A stretch of DNA of 44,589 nt from Blastocatellia bacterium (GCA_025054955.1 JANWZE010000137.1:1-44589), one strand, 5' to 3'; positions 9,016 to 20,629 are shown, counted from the first letter of the stretch. Notes: generated from the sequence alone by a model not told the origin. A program made the numbers and translations.

Positions 9016-10197
9016 TTAAGGCGTCTTGGCGGGCTTGTGGGGATCGCTGAAGCGCGGATCGCGAATGAATTCCCAATCAGTCAGGCTATGGAGAAAACTG
9101 AGAACGTCAGCGCGTTCTTCCGGCGTCAGTTCAAAGCCCCGGACGAAGCCGCTCTTATAGGGATTCTCACTGCCTACGCCTGCATAAGGGCCGTCGTGAA
9201 TCGTGCGTCCGCCGGCGGCATAGTGATCGAGCACTTCATCGAGCGTGGCAATACTGCCATCGTGCATGTAGGGCGCTGTGAGTGCAATGTTGCGGAGCGT
9301 TGGCGCTTTGAATCGGCCCATGTCTTGGGGTCGGCCCGTGAATTCATAGAGGCCAGTATTGTCGGGCGGATAGGCGCCTTGTCCGTCAATGTTATAGAGG
9401 CCGTTGTTGTGATACTCGATCTGACGAGAGAACAAGCCCGAATAATCCAACACGCTGCTGAAGTTCAAACCGTTGTGACAATGAAAACATTCAAGCCGTT
9501 CGCTGAAGAATAACGCTTCGCCGCGCTTGACCGATTCCGATACGGCCGATGGATCGCCGCCATAACGATAACGATCATAGGGGGAACGTCCCGAAATCAA
9601 CGTGCGTTGAAACGCCGCTAGTGCTTTGGTGATGTTGCTTACAGTAAAGGGATCGGCATCGGCAGGAAAGGCGGCAGGAAAAAGCCGCTGGTAGCGGGCA
9701 TCCGCGCGAAGTCGCGCGAGCACCTCAGCCTCGCGGCCTGCCAATCCCAACTCGATAGGATTTTCGTTGAACATGGGCACCAGCGCCTGCCGCTCCAGTG
9801 TGCGCAAGTTGGGATTGGCCCAGGTGAGCACGGGGCTATACGCGACGTTGACCAAGCTCATGCTGTTGCGCGGATGGCGTTGACCGGTGGCGCCGATGGC
9901 CACCGGTTGCCCATCGGTGAAGGCTAGCTCCTGCTGGTGACAAGAGGCGCACGAAAACGCGCCAGTGACCGACAGCCGTCGCTCATAAAACAGATGACGG
10001 CCCAGCTCAACTTTCTCTTGCGTCATCGGGTTATCAGCAGGAACGCGCGGCAGGGGAAATCCTGGAGGCAGGTTCCACTGATACGGTGTCCCACCTGACT
10101 GAGCCGCCGGATAAGCGCGGCCACCGGTGACGGTCACACTGAGACACGCAACAGCCAATAATACAAGAAGCGTCAATTTGAGTCTTGGACGGTTCAT
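9016..10197 (-). CDS. MbnH-like di-haem cytochrome c peroxidase family protein
   Basis: Members of this family are periplasmic di-haem c-type proteins of the bacterial peroxidase/MauG fold. MbnH partners are known to oxidise a tryptophan of their cognate MbnP to kynurenine. The 393-residue protein has a hydrophobic signal segment (4-25) and two haem motifs, CASCH (83-87) and CFHCH (237-241). It also has the family blocks [12 protein letters not shown] and [20 protein letters not shown] with its His-Asp. I chose the ATG at 10197 because GAGGA lies just upstream; the frame also runs ten codons further, into the preceding gene. It starts eight bases after the MbnP-like stop, which supports a pair. 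The exact substrate is inferred from the pairing. Confidence 0.87.
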   Translation of the reverse strand: MNRPRLKLTLLVLLAVACLSVTVTGGRAYPAAQSGGTPYQWNLPPGFPLPRVPADNPMTQEKVELGRHLFYERRLSVTGAFSCASCHQQELAFTDGQPVAIGATGQRHPRNSMSLVNVAYSPVLTWANPNLRTLERQALVPMFNENPIELGLAGREAEVLARLRADARYQRLFPAAFPADADPFTVSNITKALAAFQRTLISGRSPYDRYRYGGDPSAVSESVKRGEALFFSERLECFHCHNGLNFSSVLDYSGLFSRQIEYHNNGLYNIDGQGAYPPDNTGLYEFTGRPQDMGRFKAPTLRNIALTAPYMHDGSIATLDEVLDHYAAGGRTIHDGPYAGVGSENPYKSGFVRGFELTPEERADVLSFLHSLTDWEFIRDPRFSDPHKPAKTP

Positions 10198-10204
10198 AAC
10201 ATCC

Positions 10205-11077
10205 TCACGAACGCGGCACCGGTTCAACGCGGAAGAGCGTTTGACCAGACGAGGCGACGCCGCGGAATGGCAATCCTAGATTATGAAAGATTCGCGCGCA
10301 ATCCGTATCGTTAGGTGATGATTCGCACAAGGCGGCGCCCGATTGATTGACGTCCACATTAACACCGTCCAGCAACGCCTTCAAATCAGCCACGATTAGG
10401 TGACTGTCTGGATCGAAATCGAGCAGCGTAATTTCCGGCCGATTCGGATTGGCGCAGCGGGTGGGGACGGTCAATGCTGTATCATTGGGCGTGCAGTTGG
10501 TGCTGCCGAGATGCACAGCAGCGCCACGCGGCAAGCCGGTTGTGCGCATATCCAAGCGTAGGAATTTGTAACCAACATTCCACACCCAGAACATCGAGCT
10601 GATATTGAGCGGCGAAGGCTGCGTCAGTGGGTCTCGATGATTGCGCTCGAACGGCACGCCAACGGTGAACTGAATGCCGCGATAGTGGCCAGCCGGCACG
10701 TGTCCGGTCACGATGTCACGAAGCTCCGGCGTTCCATTCAGGCAAGGTCCTGCGCCGTTCTCGAAATCCAACAACGCTAGATGCTCCAGTTGCCACATCT
10801 CATCCTGATCTAACTGCACAGGCACAGCGTTGTTCATGCCATCAAGCAGGCGGATGTTATGCACGTAAAAACGGAAATCGCTCGGCGTAATTGTGGACCG
10901 GGTTATGCCGATATTCGAGTAACTTGCACCACAGGCAAAGGGTTCGTTGCCGACGACAACTCGAAACCGAATCGTCACGGGTCTGATTTCCTGTGACTGG
11001 CTGGAAATCGGCAGCAATGCCGCCGCTGAGGTGAGCACGAGCACCCATACGAGCAATCTGACTTGCATGTGCCACAT
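10205..11077 (-). CDS. MbnP-like copper-site protein (metallo-mystery pair four-Cys family)
   Basis: This is the usual partner of an MbnH-type haem protein: an exported beta-rich protein proposed to bind copper near a modified tryptophan. The 290-residue product has a signal peptide (5-28) and the family blocks NEPFACG (44-50), [15 protein letters not shown] (64-78), [15 protein letters not shown] (94-108), [17 protein letters not shown] (127-143) and [15 protein letters not shown]. Mature cysteines are at 49, 112, 195, 208, 251 and 260, and candidate tryptophans at 95, 164 and 166. The start at 11077 has GGAGGT four bases upstream; a GTG further upstream lies before this site and is unlikely. 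The next gene is the MbnH-like partner. Confidence 0.85.
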   Translation of the reverse strand: MWHMQVRLLVWVLVLTSAAALLPISSQSQEIRPVTIRFRVVVGNEPFACGASYSNIGITRSTITPSDFRFYVHNIRLLDGMNNAVPVQLDQDEMWQLEHLALLDFENGAGPCLNGTPELRDIVTGHVPAGHYRGIQFTVGVPFERNHRDPLTQPSPLNISSMFWVWNVGYKFLRLDMRTTGLPRGAAVHLGSTNCTPNDTALTVPTRCANPNRPEITLLDFDPDSHLIVADLKALLDGVNVDVNQSGAALCESSPNDTDCARIFHNLGLPFRGVASSGQTLFRVEPVPRS

Positions 11078-11091
11078 AATACCTCCACACA

Positions 11092-11616
11092 CTACAACTG
11101 TGACTTAAACTGCTCAACGCGGATGAGCGACGCCTGCGTGATAATCTCAAACGAAGCTGTCACGTCACCGTCTTCATTGAGCACTTCGATCTGTCCTTGG
11201 CCGCTGTATTTGGTGCCGGTAATGTCGAGCGTGATGATCTCGCGTATCTTCAGAATGCCTTGAAACCTGCCTTTCCCATTCGACAGCAGTTTGAAGTAAG
11301 TCAGCGCAAATTGGTTATAGGAAATAGGCGTCCATTCGCCGTGTGCCGGCGTCGCCGTCTGCGGCAAACCAGGCGGCATAATATCGGATTGGACTAAACT
11401 GCCCTCGTTGGTCATGGTTATCAACGCATAAAACAGAGGCGGTAGCTCCGTGCCCGGTGGGCCGCTGGTCGGCAAAATAGAGACAATCCAGGAACCATCT
11501 GGCAAACCGCCATGCGCCGGCCGGCTGCTGGAACGAGACCACACCACAGAGATGAAAGCGATCAGCAGGGCCGTCACAGTCATCCCCCAATGAAACCATT
11601 TCCTCTTCGTGTTCAT
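11092..11616 (-). CDS. Small exported protein of unknown function preceding the MbnP/MbnH pair
   Basis: The 174-residue product starts with a basic segment and one hydrophobic stretch (9-25), so it is exported or anchored. The mature part begins GSWIVSILP and alternates short beta strands (LFYALITMTNEGSL, QFALTYFKLL, GKGRFQGILKIREII, YSGQGQIEVL). This pattern recalls a small calycin- or lipocalin-like barrel, but I cannot name the family. The ATG at 11616 follows AAGGAAG; the frame extends ten codons further upstream with no better site. It ends 14 bases before the MbnP-like start and is probably the first gene of a three-gene exported module. Confidence 0.7.
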   Translation of the reverse strand: MNTKRKWFHWGMTVTALLIAFISVVWSRSSSRPAHGGLPDGSWIVSILPTSGPPGTELPPLFYALITMTNEGSLVQSDIMPPGLPQTATPAHGEWTPISYNQFALTYFKLLSNGKGRFQGILKIREIITLDITGTKYSGQGQIEVLNEDGDVTASFEIITQASLIRVEQFKSQL

Positions 11617-11698
11617 AAGACTTCCTTGCCAACTACTGAACGACACAACGAGATGGCGGCGCCACTGATGCAGCGTAGGTCCCGTGTCGTATTGGCTG

Positions 11699-12877
11699 TT
11701 ACTTCTCTGTCAATGCAGCGACGCCGGGCAACTGATCACCTGCCAGAAATTCCAGGGTCGCGCCGCCGCCAGTGGAAATATGACTCATCCGATGGGCTAC
11801 ACCAGCCTGATGCACAGCAGCGACAGAATCACCGCCGCCAATGATGCTGATAGCCGAACAATCAGCCACAGCATGGGCAATCGCCACGGTCCCACGATCA
11901 AAGGGCGGGCGCTCAAAAATGCCCATCGGCCCATTCCAGACAATCATGGCAGCCTGGGCGATGTGAGTTTTGTATCGCTCCACCGTCTGCGGGCCAATGT
12001 CCACGCCAGCCAATCCAGCAGGAATGCGATCGGTCACCACCTGTGGTTGACTGGACTGATCATTCAAATCAACGACTACGTGATCGCTGGGCAATTCCAA
12101 TGCCACATGGAGAGCGGCTGCCTCGTCCATGAGTTGTTGGGTGAATGTCAGCTTGTCATCTTCGACCCGCGAAGCGCCAACATCCATACCTTTTTGCTTG
12201 AGAAATGTGTAGGCCATGGCTCCACCGATCAAAATCGCATCGGCTCGTTTGAGCAAATTCCTAATGACAGGGATCTTGTCGGAGACTTTCGCGCCGCCCA
12301 AGATGACGACGAATGGATGTGGCGGATTCAGCGTTTGAGTCAGATAGTCCAATTCTCTTTGCATGAGCAAGCCGGCAGCCGACTTGGCGACGAATCGGGT
12401 GATGCCCACCGTCGAGGCGTGGGCGCGGTGAGCTGTGCCGAACGCATCGTTGACGTAGATGTCAGCCAATGCGGCCAGTTGCCGGGAGAAAGCTTCGTCG
12501 TTGGCTTCTTCTTCTGGGTAGAATCGCAAGTTTTCCAGCAAGAGCACCTCGCCCGCCTTCAGCGAGTTGACCAACGCTTGGACATCCTCACCGATGCAAT
12601 CAGGCACAAACCTCACCGTTTGACCGAGCAGCTCTGAAAGCGCGCGGGCGACCGGCTCCAGCGAATAGGCCATATTGCGTTGGCCTTTGGGTCGGCCTAG
12701 ATGCGATGCCAGAATCAATCGCGCGCCCTCTGCCAGCGCATACCGGATGGTGGGCAAGGCTGCTTCGATCCGTGAGGCGTCCGTCACCTGGCCGTCTTTG
12801 ATTGGCACGTTGAAATCAACGCGCATGAACACACGTTGATTGCGGAGATGGAGGTCCTTAATTGATAACTTAGCCAT
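11699..12877 (-). CDS. pgk: Phosphoglycerate kinase
   Basis: The enzyme transfers phosphate from 1,3-bisphosphoglycerate to ADP in cytoplasmic glycolysis. The 392-residue length fits the bacterial monomeric family. Visible signatures are [12 protein letters not shown] near the start, SHLGRPKG, the substrate Arg in [41 protein letters not shown] and the terminal GGGDSVAA and [13 protein letters not shown] that bind nucleotide. The start at 12877 (MAKLSI) has GGAG eight bases upstream; the frame continues seven codons upstream to a GTG within repeat-like DNA and is less likely. It lies between gap and the exported module. Confidence 0.97.
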   Translation of the reverse strand: MAKLSIKDLHLRNQRVFMRVDFNVPIKDGQVTDASRIEAALPTIRYALAEGARLILASHLGRPKGQRNMAYSLEPVARALSELLGQTVRFVPDCIGEDVQALVNSLKAGEVLLLENLRFYPEEEANDEAFSRQLAALADIYVNDAFGTAHRAHASTVGITRFVAKSAAGLLMQRELDYLTQTLNPPHPFVVILGGAKVSDKIPVIRNLLKRADAILIGGAMAYTFLKQKGMDVGASRVEDDKLTFTQQLMDEAAALHVALELPSDHVVVDLNDQSSQPQVVTDRIPAGLAGVDIGPQTVERYKTHIAQAAMIVWNGPMGIFERPPFDRGTVAIAHAVADCSAISIIGGGDSVAAVHQAGVAHRMSHISTGGGATLEFLAGDQLPGVAALTEK

Positions 12878-12899
12878 ACGTGGTACTCCGTGGTGCACC

Positions 12900-12932
12900 G
12901 TGGTCAGATCAGTGGTCAGGTATAGTGGTCAG
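12900..12932. repeat. Three short direct repeats GTGGTCAG between gap and pgk
   Basis: GTGGTCAG occurs at 12900-12907, 12912-12919 and 12925-12932, followed by a decayed copy (TGGGCAG). The spacing is 12-13 bases. The copies lie just upstream of the pgk start, within the 110-base gap-pgk spacer. Simple repeat decay or a protein site are both possible. Confidence 0.55.
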
Positions 12933-12987
12933 TGGGCAGCATGGAGGATCATTCCAATCTCATGCACCTGTTGGCTGTCCACTGCTG

Positions 12988-15016
<2,029 letters not shown>

Positions 15017-15150
15017 TTGCGATCTCACTTCAGCCGTCACCTGCGTCATGGGCTGCCATGTTAGCATTTTGGCGCGCGCATCGTCAAAGATGGGAAAACC
15101 GGTTACAATGCCAGACCGCACGGATATTGACGGATATTGCTTGGAGGAGT

Positions 15151-15828
15151 ATGACTCAGATGGAGCGAATTGCGATTATCGGTGGCACCGGCGATCAGGG
15201 ATTTGGTTTAGCCTTGCGGTGGGCGCGCGCCGGCTATCCCATTATCATTGGCTCGCGCGACCATGGGCGGGCGCAAGCGGCGGCTCAGCAGGTGACATCC
15301 ATACTCGGACCGGAAGTCTGCGTCGAAGGCATGATGAACGCTGAAGCTGTGAAAGCGACGTCGTTGATCGTGCTGACTGTGCCGTTTGCCGCGCAGCTTG
15401 GGATTCTGAAAAGCATCAAGGAGAGCTTCAAACCCGGTGATGTGCTCATTGATGTGACCGTGCCGTTGGAAGCGGCTGTTGGTGGCCGCGCCACTCGTTT
15501 GCTTGGCGTGTGGGCTGGTTCGGCAGCCGAGCAGGCAGCTCAAGCCGTTCCCCAGGGCGTTGATGTCGTTTCGGCCTTCCATCATGTCGCTGCTCAGACG
15601 TTGCAGGCATTAGACCGGCCGATTGAGTGCGACGTGATCGTTTGCGGCAACAGCGCGGCGGCCAAGGAGCGGGTCCGCCCACTGGTCGAAGTGATCAAAG
15701 AGTGTCGCTATGTGGACGGCGGGCGGCTGGAGAACTCACGCATCGTCGAAGCGATCACGGCCCTGTTGGTGGGCATGAACATTCGCTACAAAACGCATCA
15801 TGCAGGCATCCGTGTGACAGGCCTCTGA
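15151..15828 (+). CDS. NADPH-dependent F420 reductase (NPDG) family protein
   Basis: The 225-residue product has the Rossmann motif IAIIGGTGDQGFGLALRWA at the N terminus and IIIGSRDHGRA after strand 2, where Ser-Arg suits NADP phosphate. It also has LTVPFAAQ, DVTVPLE, SAFHHVAAQTL and DVIVCGN, all typical of F420-dependent NADP reductases. The start at 15151 has GGAGGA three bases upstream; the longer frame from 15058 lacks such a site and overlaps the divergent gene. A weak promoter (TCGTCA, 17 bases, TACAAT at 15104-15109) is placed suitably. Whether the cell makes F420 is not shown here; other NADP-linked roles are possible. Confidence 0.85.
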   Translation: MTQMERIAIIGGTGDQGFGLALRWARAGYPIIIGSRDHGRAQAAAQQVTSILGPEVCVEGMMNAEAVKATSLIVLTVPFAAQLGILKSIKESFKPGDVLIDVTVPLEAAVGGRATRLLGVWAGSAAEQAAQAVPQGVDVVSAFHHVAAQTLQALDRPIECDVIVCGNSAAAKERVRPLVEVIKECRYVDGGRLENSRIVEAITALLVGMNIRYKTHHAGIRVTGL

Positions 15829-15981
15829 TACCAGGCCGAGTGAAGATCGCACATTCCCTGCTCAGTCAGTTCAAGTTCGCCATGCTTTTTGGCTCGATGA
15901 ACGTGGTCTTGTGATCCGCAGTTGGTATGAGCGTCACGCCGCTGCCTCACGTAATGCTCACGTTGCTCAACACTGCGCTCA

Positions 15982-16010
15982 TTGCCGAACGCTGTGATCG
16001 CCCGTATAAT
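15982..16010 (+). promoter_or_regulatory. Probable sigma70 promoter before the secreted amidohydrolase gene
   Basis: TTGCCG (15982-15987) and a perfect TATAAT (16005-16010) are 17 bases apart. Transcription would begin near 16017, 80 bases before the ATG. A 7-bp GC-only inverted repeat (GCCGCGC at 16053-16059, GCGCGGC at 16072-16078) lies in that leader and could fold close to the ribosome site. The rest of the 15829-16096 gap shows nothing clear. Confidence 0.5.
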
Positions 16011-16096
16011 GAAGGTCTGATGTAACCAAATTCTTAGGAACCGGGCGTCGAAGCCGCGCGTGCACGCGATGGCGCGGCATGCTGCCATAATCAGGG

Positions 16097-17593
16097 ATGA
16101 GTGAAACCAAGATGATGACGCGACGACACATTCTGCTGCTCATGCTCATAGTGGTTGTCGGCTCATGGCCGACTGCGGTTGGTTCCGGCCAACATGGTGA
16201 TGATCCGGGTCAAACAGAAATCGCCAGCATCAGCGCGCCAGAACTGCTCAATGGGCCAGACGCTCTGGAACCGACGCTGGCCATCGTCGGAGGCTGGCTC
16301 ATTGATGGAACGGGGCGTATTCCCTATGCGGACGCGGTGGTGCTGATTGCCGGTGACAAAATCGTTGCCGTCGGACCACGCGCGCGCCTGAGCATTCCCC
16401 CACAGGTTGAGATCATTGATGCGCGTGGCAAAACGATTTTGCCGGGCATCATTGACGCACACAATCATCTGGAAGGCATCGGACTGGGAGATGATGACCG
16501 TGAACTGGTCAATACGCCAGAGAAACTCAAGCAAGCGATCCTGCAAAATGCTCAGTTGGATTTACAGTCAGGCGTGACCACCATCCGCGATATGGGATCG
16601 AGTAATCTGGTGCTGCAAATGCGCCAGCAGATTGAAGCGGTTGGTCCACGCTTATTTGCTGCCGGCCAACAACTGATCAAAAAGAGCAGTGATGCGCCAG
16701 CGTTAGCCAATTGCGTGGAGTTTGACGGCGTTCGGGAGGCCCGAAGCCGCACGCGCGAGTTGATCGCCAAAGGCGTGGACCTGATCAAAGTTCGGCTGGT
16801 AGCCCAGCGTCCGTTGCCAACGCTCGAAGAATTGAAAGCGATCATTAGAACGGCGCGCGAGGCCAACCTGAAAGTGGCTGTTCACACGGATGTGCCGCAC
16901 GAGCAGGCCGTGCGACTCGCCATTGACGCAGGAGCCGATTCATTGGAGCACAGCGCCGTGCTGCGCGCTAACAATGATCTGCTGCTGCGGCAGATGGCGC
17001 GCCAAAACATGATCCTTGTGCCAACCCTGTTCCAACTTCAAGCGCAGCAGCTTGACCCGTTGATGCGCAGCGATGACGAGCTGATCGAGTCGCCGTTGGC
17101 GGAACTGTTGCCCGCTGAGTGGTTGTCGGCGCTCAAACAGCGCGCTGCCGTGTGGCGCAAGAATATGGAAGATTGGCGCACAATCAGGCAGTATGACCCG
17201 CAGCGGGCATTACGCGACGCATTCAATGCCGTGGTGCGCGCTCACTCCATTGGCGTGAAGATGGCATTGGGTCCTGATACTGGCTCTGATTTGGTGCCAC
17301 ACGGGCGCATCTATCGTGACATTGAGTTTTACATCAGCGCAGGATTGCCGGTCATGGATGTCATTCAAATGTATACCAAGAACGGCGCGGAGGTGTTAGG
17401 GAAAGAGAAAATCCTAGGAACCATTGAACCGGGAAAACTGGCTGACATTATCCTGCTCGATAGCGATGCAACCAGCCTGCACAGTGATCCGGCGTTTGAT
17501 CGTCGCGCGTTTCGTCGCGTCAGCGTCGTCATCAAAAATGGAAAAGTGGTCAAAAATCTCAGCGCCTCCACCACTGAGCTTGGCACACGCTAG
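16097..17593 (+). CDS. Secreted amidohydrolase (imidazolonepropionase-like metal hydrolase)
   Basis: The 498-residue protein has an N-terminal signal (RRHILLLMLIVVVGSW, 9-24) and then an amidohydrolase-superfamily fold. The small beta domain is at 60-113. LPGIIDAHNHLEG follows, with the HxH-type metal ligands at 122 and 124. A Lys after VDLI may bridge metals, AVHTDV and LEHSAV supply the next histidines, and ALGPDTGSD the aspartate. The end LGTIEPGKLADIILLD is typical of this group, which includes secreted Xaa-Pro-type dipeptidases and other cyclic amidases. The substrate cannot be told. ATGs at 16112 and 16115 are alternative starts. The isocitrate dehydrogenase gene follows after 12 bases. 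Confidence 0.88.
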   Translation: MSETKMMTRRHILLLMLIVVVGSWPTAVGSGQHGDDPGQTEIASISAPELLNGPDALEPTLAIVGGWLIDGTGRIPYADAVVLIAGDKIVAVGPRARLSIPPQVEIIDARGKTILPGIIDAHNHLEGIGLGDDDRELVNTPEKLKQAILQNAQLDLQSGVTTIRDMGSSNLVLQMRQQIEAVGPRLFAAGQQLIKKSSDAPALANCVEFDGVREARSRTRELIAKGVDLIKVRLVAQRPLPTLEELKAIIRTAREANLKVAVHTDVPHEQAVRLAIDAGADSLEHSAVLRANNDLLLRQMARQNMILVPTLFQLQAQQLDPLMRSDDELIESPLAELLPAEWLSALKQRAAVWRKNMEDWRTIRQYDPQRALRDAFNAVVRAHSIGVKMALGPDTGSDLVPHGRIYRDIEFYISAGLPVMDVIQMYTKNGAEVLGKEKILGTIEPGKLADIILLDSDATSLHSDPAFDRRAFRRVSVVIKNGKVVKNLSASTTELGTR

Positions 17594-17605
17594 GGAGCGG
17601 ACGCG

Positions 17606-18604
17606 ATGAAACATAAGGTTACGCTCATCCCCGGCGAAGGCATCGGGCCGGAAGTGGCGGCGGCGATGGTCAGGGTGGTCGAAGCCACCGGCGTGCAGAT
17701 CGAATGGGAGGAATTCATCGCCGGCGTCGAAGCGGCCAATCGGTTCGGCGACCCGCTGCCCAGTCACATTGTTCAATCCATCAAACTCAATCGCGTGGCT
17801 ATCAAAGGGCCGGTCACAACGCCTGTGGCCGGCGGCTACACCAGCGTGAATGTGCGGCTGCGCAAAGAGCTTGACCTCTATGCCAGCGTTCGTCCCATTC
17901 GTAACCTGCCGGGCGTCCAGACGAAGTTTGAAAACGTAGACCTCATCGTCATTCGTGAAAACACCGAGGACCTTTATTCCGGCTTGGAGCACATCGTCGT
18001 GCCGGGCGTGGTCGAATCGTTGAAAATCATCACCGAAAAGGCTTCCACGCGCATCGCCCGTTATGCCTTCGAGTTGGCTCGGCGTGAAGGGCGCAAGAAA
18101 GTCACCGCTGTTCACAAAGCCAACATCATGAAACTCTCCGACGGCCTCTTCCTCGATTGTTTTCATCGCGTCTCGCGTGAATTTCCTGACATTGACGCCG
18201 ATGACAAGATCGTTGATAACGCCTGCATGCAACTGGTGATGAATCCCCAACAGTTTGATGTGCTGCTGCTGGAGAATCTTTATGGCGACATCATCTCGGA
18301 CTTGGCGGCGGGACTGGTTGGCGGTCTTGGCGTGACGCCTGGGGCCAACATCGGCACAGACGTGGCTGTGTTTGAAGCCGTACACGGCACGGCGCCGGAT
18401 ATTGCCGGCAAGAACCTAGCCAATCCCACGGCGCTCATTCTCTCAGCCATTATGATGCTCCAGCACCTGAATGAACGCGAGGCGGCTGACCGCATCCGAC
18501 AAGCGCTCGAACGGGTGCTCTCGCGCGGCGAGGTCCGCACACGCGATCTCGGCGGTCACGCCACAACCACCGAATACACCAACGCAATCATCAACGAACT
18601 GTGA
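17606..18604 (+). CDS. Isocitrate dehydrogenase, NAD-type (beta-decarboxylating dehydrogenase family)
   Basis: The 332-residue enzyme belongs to the isocitrate/isopropylmalate dehydrogenase family. It has [11 protein letters not shown] at the start, the substrate segment [11 protein letters not shown], the Lys-bearing [13 protein letters not shown], the metal aspartates in VDNACMQL and [18 protein letters not shown], and [13 protein letters not shown] and NPTALILS for NAD. The length and the IMKLSDGLF block point to the short NAD-linked isocitrate dehydrogenase group, hence a TCA-cycle role; homoisocitrate or tartrate relatives are less likely. GGGAG lies eight bases before the ATG. Its TGA shares a base with the next ATG. 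Confidence 0.88.
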   Translation: MKHKVTLIPGEGIGPEVAAAMVRVVEATGVQIEWEEFIAGVEAANRFGDPLPSHIVQSIKLNRVAIKGPVTTPVAGGYTSVNVRLRKELDLYASVRPIRNLPGVQTKFENVDLIVIRENTEDLYSGLEHIVVPGVVESLKIITEKASTRIARYAFELARREGRKKVTAVHKANIMKLSDGLFLDCFHRVSREFPDIDADDKIVDNACMQLVMNPQQFDVLLLENLYGDIISDLAAGLVGGLGVTPGANIGTDVAVFEAVHGTAPDIAGKNLANPTALILSAIMMLQHLNEREAADRIRQALERVLSRGEVRTRDLGGHATTTEYTNAIINEL

Positions 18605-19002
18605 TGACAGAGCCGGCCTACACCGCAGAGCACGCGCAGCTCTATCCGTCCGAATACTTGCGAGGCATTGAGCTGTTTAACGCCGGTCACTACTACGAAT
18701 GCCATGAGGTGCTGGAAGACATCTGGGTAACCGCCTGCGGTCAGGAGAAACTCTTTTATCAAGGACTGATCATGGCAGCCGTCGCCTTGTATGATTACGA
18801 AGTTGAACGATTCGGCGCCGCCCGCACCATGCACCGCAAAGCCAAAGAGCGCCTGGCTCAACTGCCTGATCAATTCATGTCGTTGGACGTGAAAGCGTTC
18901 ATTGAACAACTGGACGCGTTTTTCGCCTTCACCGTCGAAGAAGCCCGCGCTGGTCGGCATCGCCCGCCCCGGCAGCCGAGGATTCAGTTATGCCAGCTTT
19001 AG
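18604..19002 (+). CDS. DUF309 family protein
   Basis: The 132-residue all-helical protein has the family signature HYYECHEVLEDIW near residue 35 and FYQGLIMAAVALY after it. No enzymatic activity is established for the family as far as I know; the conserved His-Glu residues hint at metal binding. The ATG overlaps the isocitrate dehydrogenase stop by one base (TGATG), and its own stop lies inside the next gene, so translation of the three genes is probably coupled. A GTG one codon upstream is the only other start. Confidence 0.85.
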   Translation: MTEPAYTAEHAQLYPSEYLRGIELFNAGHYYECHEVLEDIWVTACGQEKLFYQGLIMAAVALYDYEVERFGAARTMHRKAKERLAQLPDQFMSLDVKAFIEQLDAFFAFTVEEARAGRHRPPRQPRIQLCQL

Positions 19003-20555
19003 AAAAAAAGCGCCGGCTGGCCAATCACTGGCTCATACCTGCGCTGGGAGTCTGTCTGCTGGTAGGATGGCTGCCGCGCTTGCCTGCTATCTCCCGGACG
19101 ATGCAAACAACGTTCACCGATGTTACAGCCGAAACTGGCCTGGCCGACAACGGGAACGTCGAAGGCGCTGCCTGGGGTGACTTCGATCATGACGGCGATC
19201 TTGACCTGTTCACCTGCCATCACCTGACCGTCCCGCCGGCAGGCGACAGCGTGCTCTATCAAAACAATGGCAATGGCAGATTCAACTTGCTGTTTCGCAT
19301 GCAGAGCCTGATGGGGCGCGCGGCGCAACGCAATAATTCAACGGGCAAAAACGACGATCATTCGCCGGCGTGGGGCGATTTTGATAACGACGGCGATCTG
19401 GACCTCTACATCTCTCGCGGCAACGGTCAGCCGGATAGCCTTCTGCGTAACGATGGGCCACGCGGATTCATTGATGTTGCCGAAACGGCTGGTGTCGCCG
19501 ATCCGGGCGGGCGTGGTCGAACGGCGACATGGGTAGACGTAGACAATGACGGCTTTCTCGACTTGTTTATCACCAACCATGCAACATCGAATCGGCTTTA
19601 CCGCAATCGTGGCGACGGTACGTTTGTTGACATGACCGCGCATGCTGGACTCAGCGGGTCACGCTCGGACCGAAAAGCGACTGTGTGGGCTGATTACAAT
19701 CAAGATGGCTGGATGGATGTATTCATCACCGAAACGCGCGACCCACGTGATAGGAATTTTGATCCGCCGCTCAACCGCCTGTATCGCAATGAGGGTGGTT
19801 TCACGTTCACCGATGTCACCGCAGCGGTAAAGCTGCCTCTGACCGGTTATAGTCAGGGCGCCGCCTGGGGCGATTATGACAATGATGGCGATCTTGATCT
19901 GTTTGTCGTCAATGAACAATCCCCGCATTCACTCTACGAAAACAATGGCGATGGCACATTCACCGACGTCGCCCTCCGCGCCGGCGTCGCTGAGCAGCGA
20001 GCCGCGCGCGCCGCTCTCTGGGGCGATTATGATAACGACGGCGACCTGGATCTCTACCTCAGCTTGTCTTCACACGCTCCACGGCTCTACCGCAACAATG
20101 GCGATGGCACATTCACTGATGTTGCAGCGTTGGCCGGGCTGTCAATGGAAAACTCCAGCATACAATGGGGCGCCGCCTGGGGCGATTACAACAATGACGG
20201 TTTCCTCGACCTGTTCCTGACCGATCAGCGCATCAGCGGTGGCCGCTACAGTCATCTGCTCTACCGCAACAACGGAAACCAGAACCACTGGCTGACGCTC
20301 AAACTGGTTGGCACGCGCAGCAACCGCGATGGCGTCGGCGCGACCGTCACACTGATGGCCGGCGGCCTGACGCAATTCCGCGAACAAAATGGCGGCTCGC
20401 ACCTACTCTCGCAAAACAGCTCGATCATTCATTTCGGACTTGGTTCAACACACACAGTTGATTGGCTGATCATCCGCTGGCCGAGTGGACTCAGGCAACA
20501 CCTGAGGGCAGTAGCTGCCGACCAAATACTGACGATCACAGAACCAGCCAATTAG
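18990..20555 (+). CDS. Secreted FG-GAP/VCBS repeat protein with C-terminal ASPIC/UnbV domain
   Basis: The 521-residue protein begins with a basic segment and a hydrophobic signal (about 10-30). Six or more FG-GAP blades follow, each with WGDFDxDGDLDLF-like calcium loops and LYRNNGDGTFxDVT, which form a beta-propeller. The last 95 residues, from NHWLTLKLVG through GVGATV, LLSQNSS and HFGLGS to WPSGLRQ, are a complete ASPIC/UnbV domain as in CRTAC1-like proteins. It is probably exported and binds calcium; its partner is unknown. It overlaps the DUF309 gene by 13 bases. Confidence 0.92.
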   Translation: MPALEKKRRLANHWLIPALGVCLLVGWLPRLPAISRTMQTTFTDVTAETGLADNGNVEGAAWGDFDHDGDLDLFTCHHLTVPPAGDSVLYQNNGNGRFNLLFRMQSLMGRAAQRNNSTGKNDDHSPAWGDFDNDGDLDLYISRGNGQPDSLLRNDGPRGFIDVAETAGVADPGGRGRTATWVDVDNDGFLDLFITNHATSNRLYRNRGDGTFVDMTAHAGLSGSRSDRKATVWADYNQDGWMDVFITETRDPRDRNFDPPLNRLYRNEGGFTFTDVTAAVKLPLTGYSQGAAWGDYDNDGDLDLFVVNEQSPHSLYENNGDGTFTDVALRAGVAEQRAARAALWGDYDNDGDLDLYLSLSSHAPRLYRNNGDGTFTDVAALAGLSMENSSIQWGAAWGDYNNDGFLDLFLTDQRISGGRYSHLLYRNNGNQNHWLTLKLVGTRSNRDGVGATVTLMAGGLTQFREQNGGSHLLSQNSSIIHFGLGSTHTVDWLIIRWPSGLRQHLRAVAADQILTITEPAN

Positions 20556-20629
20556 TCCGAACGAGCGCAGGTCTACTCACCTGCTACGTGGCGGTTCGAC
20601 CTTCAATCACCGAACCGGTCAACTAGAAC

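Noticed and set aside
11684-12637. Plus-strand 317-residue open frame opposite pgk.
   Set aside because: It is antisense to phosphoglycerate kinase, which has all its motifs. The antisense translation shows no domain.
15058-15150. Extended N terminus of the NPDG-family protein.
   Set aside because: The Rossmann fold begins right after 15151, where GGAGGA precedes an ATG. The extension overlaps the divergent gene's upstream frame.
17414-18385. Minus-strand 323-residue open frame opposite isocitrate dehydrogenase.
   Set aside because: It runs antisense to a gene with complete family motifs and has composition typical of a shadow frame.
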